This document shows positions 10,055 through 19,530 of a DNA stretch of 64,000 nt, piece by piece (the first letter of the stretch is position 1; each line of letters opens with the position of its first letter). Origin of the DNA: Euphorbia lathyris (lineage: Eukaryota; Streptophyta; Magnoliopsida; Malpighiales; Euphorbiaceae); NCBI RefSeq assembly GCF_963576675.1, contig NC_088913.1, positions 76,197,001 to 76,261,000 of the forward strand. Reading direction: 5' to 3'. The notes below the pieces were generated by a model. The model ran no database searches and was not told where the DNA came from. It saw nothing but the letters and a program-made list of their open reading frames with translations. The translations under genes were made by a program, and so were the position numbers.

Positions 10055-12286
10055 CTAACTCTTTAAAGCTGACCTGCTTTCATATCTCACATCGAATTCA
10101 CCAAGGCGGATTACCCATTCCATCAATCTTCCAGAAGTGTCTGGCTTCTGCAACACCTTTCTCATCGGTATATTCATTCGAACCACCACAGTATGCGCCT
10201 GAAAATATGGTCTAAGGCGGATTGCTGTGGTGACAACAGCCAGCGCCATTTTATCAAGCTTAGAATATCTGGTTTCGGCGTCTTTCAGAACCTTGCTCAC
10301 ATAATAAATCGGAAACTGTTGGCCATCCTCCTCTCGTATCATGACCGTGCATACAGCCTTATCCGTAACCGATACATACATGTAGAGGTCCTCTCCCTTC
10401 ATTGGTCAACTCATCATGGGCGGCTCCGTGAGGAACCGCTTGATTCCTTCGAAGGCCTTTTCACAATCCTCATTCCACTCGAACGCCTTTTGCTTCTTGA
10501 TGACCTCGTAAAAGGGCTGACATCTGCGAGCTGAACAAGAGATAAACCTGCCCAAGGCTATGATCCGCCCATTAAGGCGTTGTACTTCTCTGATGTTCCG
10601 TGGTGCTTGCATTTCTAGGACAGCCTTAACCTTGTCAGGATTTGGGCTAACTCCTTTTTCGCTGATCATGAACCCTAAGAATTTTCCATACGTCGCACCA
10701 AAAGTACACTTCTGTGGATTCAGCTTAATGTTGTGGCGTCGGAGTACATCCAATACCTCCTTTATATCGTCTGCATGCCTTTCTATGGTTGTGCTTTTGA
10801 TGATCATGTCATCTACATAGACAGAATAGTTATCTCCTTTACTATCTGTGAATATCTTGTTCATCATCCTCTGATAAGTTGCACCCGCGTTTTTAAGCCC
10901 AAAGGGCATAACTTTGAAGCAATAAGTGGCTTGATGTGTTACGAATGAGGTCTTGATTCTATCCGAGGGCTCCATGGGGATCTGATGATAACTTGACTTC
11001 ACATCCGTAAAGGAGTACATGGCGTGACCGGCGGTTCCGTCCACAAGCATGTCAATACATGGCAGAGGATAGTTGTCTTTGGGACAAGCTTTGTTGAGAT
11101 CCGTAAAGTCAATACACATGCGGTAAGATCCGCCTGCCTTCTTTACCAGAACGACGTTCGCCAGCCACTGAGTATAAAGCACCTCCTCAATGGCGTCCGC
11201 CCGCTGGAGCTTGGTGATCTCTTCTTCTATCACCTTCTGCCTTTCGGGGCCATGGTTTCTCCGCTTCTGAGCCACTGGAACTGCATCTTTATCAATGTTG
11301 AGCTTGTGAGTGATCACGTCTGGACTGATTCCGGGGAGAATTTCATCCTTCCATACGAAGACATCCTCCGCCTCACGGAGTACTTTGGTGATTGCATTTT
11401 TAATTTTGCCCTTGAGCCCTTTATCCATTCGCACCTGCTTTTCATCCGCCATAAGGTACATTTCTGTCTCGCCCAAAGCCATTGTGACGAGCTCCTCCTC
11501 ATCCTCCTCCTTAGATTGAGGGCGAATCATTAGTGATGCCGAATATGTCTCCTGGGCCACCTTTTGGCTACCTCTAATCATTACACCTCCCTTGGCTGTG
11601 GGGATGTAAAGCGTTAAGTGGCGTATGGAGATAAGGGCTGCAACTTCAGAGATAAAGGGCCGTCCGATGATGATATTGTAAGCTAACTGACCATCCAAGA
11701 CAGAAAATTCCAGATCACCTTTCCAGACTTGATCATCGTCCGTAAGCTCGCAATCCAGAGTGACTTGGCCTTTTGTTTGGATAGTGTGTCCTGTCACTCT
11801 TAGGATATCGACCACAGTTGGCTCTACCTGGGCTGGATCAATCATGAGTTTGGCAACAGCTCCTCTGGTGATGACATTGCACGAACTCCCAGTATCAACC
11901 ATCACTCTTTTCATCTCCCAGCCTTCCACCATCATAGTGACGACCAGTGCATCCGCATGGGGAGAGATTTCGGGACCTACATCGGCAAAGGGGCGATTTA
12001 ACGATGCCCTGTCAAGAGCGGTAGTCTTTGCCTTTTTCAGCATTGGTTGATATCCAGGTCCGCCTGCTATGACATTAATGGTACCTTTCCCCTTCTTCTT
12101 TGGGTCCTCTTTGGATCTATCACCATCTCCTTTCTTGCCATCATTCTGGATGAACCGATCCAATTTGCCTCTCTCGATGAGACGCTTGATTTCCCGAGCT
12201 AACTCCCAACATGCATCGGTGTCATGGCCATTTTTCCTATGATATTTACAATAATTTTTAGGATTTTTACTAGTATTGGTGTACTC
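10055..12286 (-). pseudogene. pol: Copy 1 pol: zinc knuckle, protease, RT, gypsy RNase H
   Basis: Long minus-strand frame (about 12290 to 10406, continued in another frame 10402-10055). In order: the knuckle NYCKYHRKNGHDTDACWEL, the aspartic protease site VMVDTGSSCNV (about 11880-11900), RT with YRMCIDFTDLNKACPKD and an intact YVDDMIIKS (about 10802-10819), and the gypsy RNase H remnant (GEDLYMYVSVTDKAVCTVM). The upstream end is out of frame with gag at a C12/G12 run (12286-12297). The frame ends at a UAG (10055-10057) just after ALKS, at the exact border with the aRNH domain. Copy 2 has the same UAG; element 3 has a Gln codon there. RT and protease motifs here are intact, unlike in copy 2. 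Confidence 0.85.
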
Positions 12287-14023
12287 CCCCCCCCCCCTTT
12301 GGTTCGGGGTATGAAATGCTCCGTTTGTGTTGACTATTCTCGATCCACATAAGGACTTCACTTTTACAAGCGTTGAGAGGTGTGAAAGAGGTGACAAATG
12401 TTGATTTGTTCTTAGAACCCCTTTGCCTGCTTCTAGAGGAAGAATCCTGATGTTTGTCTTTGTCTCTATCTCGATGGCGAGATTCGCCCTTGTCCCTTTT
12501 GGGCGATGACAGTGATCCTCGGCGAATGTCATCCACCTCGATAAAGTCTTTACAACGCTCCATCAATTCTGCCATGCTGGTGGGTTTCTTTCGAATTAGA
12601 TCTTCTTGCAAGCTTTTACAAGTGGTGTTTCTCATAAAACATTCCACTACTACGGAGTTATCTACATCAACGATTTGTATGCACAATTGGTTAAAAGTGT
12701 CTACGTACTCCCGAAGGGATTCATTCGCCTTCTACTTTAACTTAAAAAGCTTTCCTGATTTAACCACTGGAGGAATACAACCGGCGAATTTAGCACAAAA
12801 TTCCCTGCTCAATTGATCAAAACTGTTTATTGAGCCCGGAGGTAAAGATTGAAACCACCCGTAGGCTGGACCTCCTAGCGTGGTAACAAACATTTTGCAG
12901 AGCACAGGCTCGGTGGCACGGTTGAGTTTGAGCAGTATTCGGTATTTTATGACGTGAGCTTCTGGATTGTCAACACCTGTGTAGATAGCGAGATTAGGTA
13001 TTTTAAAAGCTCTATCAGTTTCCTCTGCCTCAATCCAAGCTGCGAAAGGCGAATCTCTATTGGCGAACGGATTATGCCTGGCATTTTCCTCATTCATACG
13101 GAGCACCAAAGCTCTAACTCTATCATCAAAATTCTCCGGATCCGCCCTTGGGCGACCCCTTTGTGGAGATCTGCTTGGAGAAGAAGAAGAACTTGACCCA
13201 GATGATGGATCTGATGGAGAACTCCCTCCTCCACTTCCGCGTCCGCCTCCTCCTCTGTTACTACCTCCTCCGCCCCCCCCCCTCCTGGGGGAGCTTGCCC
13301 ACTACCTCCTCCATGGCTTCCCGACGGGATGTGTCCAACAGTTCCTGAGGGTGGCGGGGGTGGTGGTCCACTCAAATGGGGCGTCTCCGCTGGCCTTTTA
13401 CTCCGTCTACGACCAGTAGATGGGGGCGATTTGCCCCGACGTGAGGATCTCGGTCGTCGAGGCGAGGGTGATTTAGACCGCCTACTTTTCTCCCTTCTAC
13501 GCTTTTTGTGTGTTCGCCCCTCGGATCCGCCAAGGGAAAGATTCGTCCGTGGGCGCCTTGGGATATCGAACCCGCCTAGATTTAATCCAGGACCCGTAGA
13601 TCTGCCCGGAAAGGTTGAATCATTCCTTTGACTTCCTTCTGCGCCACCAGGGAATAGCTCCCGATTGATTTGTCGTTCTCCAACTGCCGCCGTAGTAGTT
13701 ACCATGGAATCCGTGTTGTGAGCTTGGAGAAATGAAGAACTCTGGGTGCCCGGTCCAAAGTTTAACAAGGGCCAGGATGATACAGTCGATGTGGACGCCA
13801 TGCTCCAATGTGGAGGGAGGGTCATGAACGACCGCAGGCGATTCCCCGTCTCGGGTCCAAACCGCTCTCTGATTGCTTGTGCATACATACTGATGAAAGC
13901 ATCAGGGCTCATACTACTTTCGACGTGCGTTGCAGGAGCAGTTGAATCTGTGCGGCCAGCACTAGATGGTGTAACTGATGGTGTTTCAATCCCTGAAGAG
14001 GGATTCTGATCTCCAGTTGTCAT
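12287..14023 (-). pseudogene. gag: Copy 1 gag, broken by frameshift and stop
   Basis: Starts MTTGDQNPSSGIETPS at 14023, shortly after the primer site. The N-terminal half is Ser/Pro/Arg-rich with an RS-like basic stretch (KKRRREKSRRSKS). A G-rich tract near 13260-13290 shifts the frame, and the capsid-like part follows in another frame (13109-12732: DPEAHV-type NPEAHVIKYRILL and FVTTLGGPAYGWFQSLP). A CAG-to-TAG change ends that frame at about 12732, and the last part (12686-12270) carries SLREYVDTFNQ-type and RHRDRDKDKHQD segments. The capsid region fits the Retrotrans_gag family. No intact gag protein is possible. Confidence 0.85.
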
Positions 14024-14067
14024 AGTTTCTTAATGTGAACGAAAAACCCTTTGTTTGATTAAGGATT

Positions 14068-14084
14068 CCACGTTCACCGCACCA
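14068..14084 (-). other. Primer-binding site of copy 1, tRNA-Phe type
   Basis: Minus-strand TGGTGCGGTGAACGTGG, two bases after the LTR end. It appears complementary to the 3' end of plant tRNA-Phe with one mismatch; element 3 has the form TGGTGCGGTGAGCGTGG. The tRNA assignment is from memory. Confidence 0.7.
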
Positions 14085-14086
14085 AT

Positions 14087-14570
14087 TGATAACAAGTAGT
14101 AAAATTCTGATCAACGTCCGTCCCTGTGGGGGCGTCATTGGGTTCAACGGGGGGAAGCTCTGATGCTAAAGTCAGTAAGGTGAATCAAGGAAAAAAACTG
14201 AATTGACAAAGGTTGTGAGAATGTGTACCTTGATAGCCTAGGGAATCAGGCTATATATAGCTAGGAAGTCGTAACCTTCAGGCAACTAAAAAGCCTCCAT
14301 TAATGCTCCATTAATGGCGGTTACAAGTTACCTTTAACCTGGCGGTTAGCTAATTGATAACTCATTAATGATCTTTATGGCCGAGTCGGCGGCCAGCCGT
14401 TATAGTGGCGAATCAGATGAATGAAGAGATTCGCCTCATAGGTCCGCCATCGGATCTCTTAGAGCAGAACCGTGGAGATCCGCCTGCCGGCTCCCCTTTG
14501 GGGATTAATACGCGGCGTTCTCAAGGTGAATATCCCTTTTGGTCCTTAGGATAATATCTTTATGTTATCA
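14087..14570 (-). repeat. 5' LTR of Retand-like copy 1
   Basis: 484-bp LTR starting TGATAACATAAAG (from 14570) and ending CTTGTTATCA (14087). It is followed outward by the target duplication AGGAT (14571-14575). Confidence 0.93.
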
Positions 14571-15047
14571 AGGATCTATTATCCAAACGGATGGAGAAGT
14601 AAATAGAGATTAAATCTGGTTGGACGGAGTGGAAGAGTGTTACGGGTTTCCTTTGTGACCCCGACATGCCTAATAGATTGAAGGGAAAATTCTACCGCAC
14701 GGCAATCAGACCAGCATTGTTATATGGTACGGAGTGTTGGGCAGTGAAACACTGTCACACTCATAAGATGTCGGTGGCAGAGATGCGTATGTTGAGATGG
14801 ATGTGTGGACATACGAGAAAGGATCGGGTGAGTAATGAAATAATTAGGACAAAAGTATGGGTTACATCTGTTGAGAATAAAATGAGGGAAACCGACTAAG
14901 GTGGTTTGTCCATGTAAGACGAAGAGCGTTTGATGCGCCAGTTAGGAGGACTGAAGAGTGGCAAAGGGATGTAGTGGTGAGGGATAGGGGAAGGCCTAAG
15001 CAAACTTGGAGGAGGGTGATCGAGAGTGATATGAGTTTATTGGGGAT
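14571..15047 (+). pseudogene. RTE-type LINE, middle segment
   Basis: Resumption of the LINE interrupted at 6137, beginning with the duplicated AGGAT. A frame at 14666-14899 encodes MPNRLKGKFYRTAIRPALLYG, ECWAVK and MRMLRWMCGHTRKDRVSN, the conserved region after the RT domain in plant RTE-like LINEs. Another frame follows with RLRWFVHVRRRA-like sequence. The ORF is interrupted by frame changes. It is cut at 15047 by a hAT MITE with an 8-bp target duplication. Confidence 0.8.
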
Positions 15048-15708
15048 TAGACCTGTTCATGGGCTGGGCCAGGCTGGGCTTGGGCCGGGCTTGTCACATA
15101 ATTACGTTGTCCAAACCCAACCAAACCCGCACTATATTTATATCGGGTTTGGACCGAGCTTGGCCAAGCTAAAAGAACTAATTCCCAAGCCCAACCCGGT
15201 CCGGCCCGACCCAACTAATATCTTTGTATTTTTTAAAAATTAAAATTAAACTAAAAAATTATACCATAAATATAAATAATAAAATACAATAAACTAAAGT
15301 TTAGAGGATTATTTCAATAAAAATCAATTAACGCAATCCTAAATAAAAAAAAATACTTTTTTGATAGTAATAAATAAAATAGTAACAAAAATATGTAAAT
15401 GTTCACCAATTCTAAAAAATATATGGTTTGGAAATTTTTATGGTGAAGAAATTTAAATTTTTTATTTTTAGAATATAAAGTTTATTAAACTATAAAAGTT
15501 ATTCAATTAAAAATATTATTAAAATTTTGGGCCGAGCTGAGCTGGGCCTGGGTTTTGAGACAAATCGCAAACCCAACCTACTCTATATGCGGGTCTAAGC
15601 GGGCTTGGACCGGACCGGGCTTATAACGAAACATATACGTCCAAGCCCAGTCTTTGAAGAGCGGGCTTGGACGGGCTGGGCGGGCCAGTGGGATTTTGAA
15701 CAGGTCTA
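15048..15708 (+). mobile_element. Non-autonomous hAT MITE, family 1 copy A
   Basis: 661-bp element with terminal inverted repeats TAGACCTGTTCA / TGAACAGGTCTA and an 8-bp target duplication TTGGGGAT (15040-15047 and 15709-15716). Both ends are rich in GGGCTTGG and GGCCCGG words; the centre is very AT-rich and non-coding. The 8-bp duplication points to the hAT superfamily. A second full-length copy in opposite orientation lies at 56785-57425. No transposase. Confidence 0.88.
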
Positions 15709-15862
15709 TTGGGGATTGAGGAAAATATGGTAGTGGATAGGACGGAGTGGAGGGAGAGAATTTGTGTCGCTGACACGACTTGATTTCACGGTTTTATATG
15801 ATGGTTCATGTTAGCTGATCCCAAATCATTTTGGGACTAAGGGTTTATTGTTGTTGTTGTCG
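15709..15862 (+). pseudogene. RTE-type LINE 3' end
   Basis: 3' segment of the same LINE after the hAT MITE. It contains [24 protein letters not shown] coding sequence and the conserved terminal non-coding block (CATTTTGGGACTAAGGG), and ends in a TTG repeat (about 15848-15860). The TTG tail is typical of plant RTE elements and matches the fragment ending at 40700. Confidence 0.82.
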
Positions 15863-16117
15863 CGCATCCTAGCTTTTTGTTTTCTTAGGTAAAAATTGGT
15901 CCGGACAAAAATGGGTATCTACACTATATATATAGTAATTTTTTTTATTATAAATGTAGTTATAATATCAATTCATGTCTAAAAAGAATCCAATAATATT
16001 ATATTTTAGGTTTAAAATTGATCCAAATTTTCTTTTTAAACTTTTAATATATGTTTTTTTATTAAGAGCCACTTACTTTTTTATTTCGTTTACAGCTCGT
16101 AAAATGCCAGGACCGGT
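15863..16117. other. Unannotated AT-rich spacer
   Basis: No gene, repeat boundary or RNA recognised. AT-rich sequence between the LINE tail and the next hAT MITE. Confidence 0.5.
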
Positions 16118-16125
16118 CCTAAAAG

Positions 16126-16795
16126 TAGGGTTGTAAATGAACAGAGATGCTCATGAGCGGCTCGGTGATTGGTTCGATAAAAGCTCAGCTCGACTCGGCT
16201 CGATTTGTAAACGAGCCGCTCGTGAACACGATTTACTGGCTCGGTTCGTAAACGAGCCAAGCTTGAGCAGGCCAAAGCTCGGCTCGAAAGCTCGCGAGCA
16301 GGCTCGATTAAAACATTTATGAACCAATTTTAATTTTGTAAAAAACTATATAGTTTTGTGTTAGTTCACAAATATCTAAACTTAATATTATTTCATTTGC
16401 TATTAGATGAGTTCATTCACAAACATAATAAATGAATAATAGACGAACTATGTGTAAGCATCTTGTTTATTTATTCACGAACTTTGCTTGTGAGCTTGTT
16501 TATATACACAATTAAAGAGTTATTTGTGAGCAAACTTCACAAATATAATTAACAATTTACTCACAAACAATTCATGGTTACATAATTTTCTTAATGAACC
16601 AAGTCCAAAAGAGGATTTTGGGCTCGAAACAAGCTCGAAGCTCGGCTCAAACTCGTTGAGCAAGCCAAAGTTCGGCTCGGGCTCGACTCGTTAATTTTAT
16701 AGTAAGCTCGGCTCGGACTCGAGCTCGTTAATTTTATAGCGAGCCGAGCTTGAACAGGCTAAAGTTCGACTCGGCTCGGCTCGATTACAGTCCTA
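16126..16795 (+). mobile_element. Non-autonomous hAT MITE, GAGCTCG-rich family
   Basis: 670-bp element with ends TAGGGTTGTAA / TTACAGTCCTA and a perfect 8-bp target duplication CCTAAAAG (16118-16125 and 16796-16803). Each end is packed with GGCTCG/CGAGCC words, and the middle is AT-rich. The duplication length and TAGGG-type end fit hAT. The short open frames inside it are not genes. Confidence 0.88.
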
Positions 16796-16935
16796 CCTAA
16801 AAGTGAATAAAAGGTGGTAAGATAGGTAAAGAAATAAAAGATAAAGATAAAGTAAACATGAATAAGTGGAATCTTGAAGGCAACTAGCTTTTGTTATAGC
16901 TAATGTACTCTTTATCTTATATTTGGAGTCATGGC

Positions 16936-17226
16936 TGTTAGAGATAATGTATTATCTCCACTGATAATTATGCACAAACTAAATAGAGTTGTATTCATCA
17001 TACGAGTCTATTTAGGTGCAGAGATAATATTTCTATTATCTCTAGGATTAGATATTAGAGTTTGTATTGATCAAAGGTATATATATGACAGATACATAAG
17101 TGTATACTAATTAGGCTTGTCTGGCCTAATTAGACGTATAGTTGTGATACAACTCTAATATATAATCCTAGAGATAATACGAATCTTATCTCTGCACCTA
17201 AATAGACTTGTATGATGAATACAACT
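16936..17226. mobile_element. Palindromic fold-back element, left part
   Basis: Left 291 bp of an element of about 346 bp that continues at 27205-27259 after Retand-like copy 2. It begins TGTTAGAGATAAT and ends ATTATCTCTAACA, with ATGGC directly repeated outside (16931-16935 and 27260-27264). The first and last roughly 155 bp are near-perfect reverse complements, leaving a loop of about 36 bp near 17091-17126. Such long arms are unusual for an LTR despite the TG...CA ends and 5-bp duplication, so I call it a fold-back or MITE-like element of uncertain class. Confidence 0.75.
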
Positions 17227-17710
17227 TGATAACATAGAGATATTATCCTAAGGATCAAAATGGATATTCACCTTGAGAACGCCGCGTATTAATCCCCAAA
17301 GGGGAGCCGGCAGGCGGATCTCCACGGTTCTGCTCTGAGAGATCCGCTGGCGGACCTATGAGGCGAATCTCTTCATTCACCTGATTCGCCACTATAACGG
17401 CTGGCCGCCGACTCGGCCATAAAGATCATTAATGAGTTATCAATTAGCTAACCGCCAGGTTAAAGGTAACTTGTAACCGCCATTAATGGAGCATTAATGG
17501 AGGCTTTTTAGTTGCCTGAAGGTTACGACTTCCTAGCTATATATAGCCTGATTCCCTAGGCTATCAAGGTACATATTCTCACAACCTTTGTCAATTCAGT
17601 TTGTTTCCTTGATTCACCTTACTGACTTTGGCATCGGAGCTTCCCCCCGTCGAACCCAACGACGCCCCCACAGGGACGGACGTTGATCAGAATTTTACTA
17701 CTTGTTATCA
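17227..17710 (+). repeat. 5' LTR of Retand-like copy 2
   Basis: 484-bp LTR from TGATAACATAGAG to CTTGTTATCA. A TATATATAG box near 17537-17545 is the likely core promoter for gag-pol transcription. Confidence 0.94.
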
Positions 17711-17712
17711 AT

Positions 17713-17729
17713 TGGTGCGGTGAACGTGG
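17713..17729 (+). other. Primer-binding site of copy 2, tRNA-Phe type
   Basis: TGGTGCGGTGAACGTGG two bases after the 5' LTR, identical to copy 1, with one apparent mismatch to plant tRNA-Phe. Confidence 0.7.
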
Positions 17730-17773
17730 AATCCTTAATCAAACAAAGGGTTTTTCGTTCACATTAAGAAACT

Positions 17774-19530
17774 ATGACAACTGGACATCAGAATCCCTCT
17801 TCAGGGATTGAAACACCATCAGTTACACCATCTAGTGCTGGCCGCACAGATTCAACTGCTCCTGCAACGCACGTCGAAAGTAGTATGAATCCTGATGCTT
17901 TCATCAGCATGTGTGCACAAGCAATCGGAGAGTGGTTTGGACCCGAGACGGGGAATCGCCTGCAGTCGTTCATGACCCTCCCTCCATATTGGAGCATGGC
18001 GTCCACATCGACTGTATCATCCTGGCCCTTGTTAAACTTTGGACCGGGCGCCCAGAGTTCTTCATTTCTCCAAGCTCACAACACGGATTCCATGGTAACT
18101 ACTATGGCGGCAGTTGGAGAACGACAAATCAATCGGGAGTTATTCCCTGGTGGCGCAGAAGGAAGTCAAAGGAATGATTCAACCCTTCCGGGTGGATCTA
18201 CGGGCCCTGGATTAAATATAGGCGGGTTCGATATCCCAAGGCGCCCACGGACGAATCTTTCCCTTGGCGGATCCGAGGGGCAAACACACAAAAAGCGTAG
18301 AAGGGAGAAAAGTAGGCGGTCTAAATCACCCTTGCCTCGACGACCGAGATCCTCACGTCGGGGCAGATCGCCCCCATCTACTGGTCGTAGACGGAGTAAA
18401 AGGCCAGCGGAGACGCCCCATTTGAGTGGACCACCACCCCCGCCACCCTCAGGAACTGTTGGACACATCCCGTCGGGAAGCCATGGAGGAGGTAGTGGGT
18501 AAGCTCCCCCAGGAAGGGGGGGCGGAGGAGGTAGTAACGGAGGAGGAGGGGGGGCGGAGGAGGTAGTAACGGAGGAGGAGGTGGACGCGGAAGTGGAGGA
18601 GGGCGTTCGCCATCAGATCCATCATCTGGGTCAAGTTCTTCTTCTTCTCCAAGAAGATCTCCATAAAGGGGTTGCCCAAGGGCGGATCCGGAGAATTTTG
18701 ATGATAGAGTTAGAGCTCTGGTGCTCCGTATGAATGAGAAAAATGCCAGGCATAATCCGTTCGCCAATAGGGATTCGCCTTTCGCAGCTTGGATTGAGGC
18801 AGAGGAAACTGATAGAGCTTTTAAAATACCTAATCTCGCTATCTACACAGGTGTTGACAATCCAGAAGCTCACGTCAGAAAATACCGAATACTGCTCAAA
18901 CTCAACCGTGCCACCGAGCCTGTGCTCTGCAAAATGTTTGTTACCACGCTAGGAGGTCCAGCCTACGGGTGGTTTCAGTCTTTACCTCCGGGCTCAATAA
19001 ACAGTTTTGATCAATTGAGCAGGGAATTTTGTGCTAAATTCGCTGGTTGTATTCCTCCAGTGGTTAAATCAGGAAAGCTTTTTGAGTTAAAGCAGAAGGC
19101 GAATGAATCCCTTCGGGAGTACGTAGACACTTTTAACCAATTGTGCATACAAATCGTTGATGTAGATATCTCCGTAGCAGTGGAATGTTTTGTGAGAAAC
19201 ACCACTTGTAAAAGCTTGCAAGAAGATTTAATTCGAAAGAAACCCACCAGCATGGCAGAATTGATGGAGCGTTGTAAAGACTTTATCGAGGTGGATGACA
19301 TTCGCCGAGGATCACTGTCATCGCCCAAAAGGGACAAGGGCGAATCTCGCCATCGAGATAGAGACAAAGACAAACATCAGGATTCTTCCTCTAGAAGCAT
19401 GCAAAGGGGTTCTAAGAACAAATCAACGTTTGTCACCTCTTTCACACCTCTCAACGCTTCTAAAAGTGAAGTCCTTATGTGGATCGAGAACAGTCAACAC
19501 AAACGGAGCATTTCATACTCCGAACCAAAG
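17774..19530 (+). pseudogene. gag: Copy 2 gag, interrupted by stops and a G-run shift
   Basis: Starts MTTGHQNPSSGIETPS at 17774. A CAA-to-TAA stop ends the first frame at 18500-18502, in a region of purine-rich repeats. A second TAA lies at 18664-18666. The capsid-like part then reads from about 18721 (NPFANRDSPFAAWIEAEETD, NPEAHVRKYRILL, FVTTLGGPAYGWFQSLP, SLREYVDTFNQ). At a G7 run (19530-19536) the gag frame diverges from the pol frame. The first stop at 18500 is specific to copy 2. The region belongs to the Retrotrans_gag type. Confidence 0.87.

Larger units (their letters stand above)
6138..14570 (-). mobile_element. Retand-like (Tat) Ty3/gypsy retrotransposon, copy 1
   Basis: Complete-ended element on the minus strand, 8,433 bp, with two 484-bp LTRs (TGATAACA...TGTTATCA), a tRNA-Phe-type primer site and a perfect 5-bp target duplication AGGAT. 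Gene order in its own direction is gag, protease, RT, RNase H, a remnant of integrase, spacer, then an opposite-strand gene before the 3' LTR. Compared with copy 2 it has a 1,259-bp deletion removing the aRNH domain and integrase core, and a 341-bp deletion in the antisense gene. By eye the LTRs differ at about 13 of 484 sites. It inserted into the RTE LINE. Confidence 0.93.
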
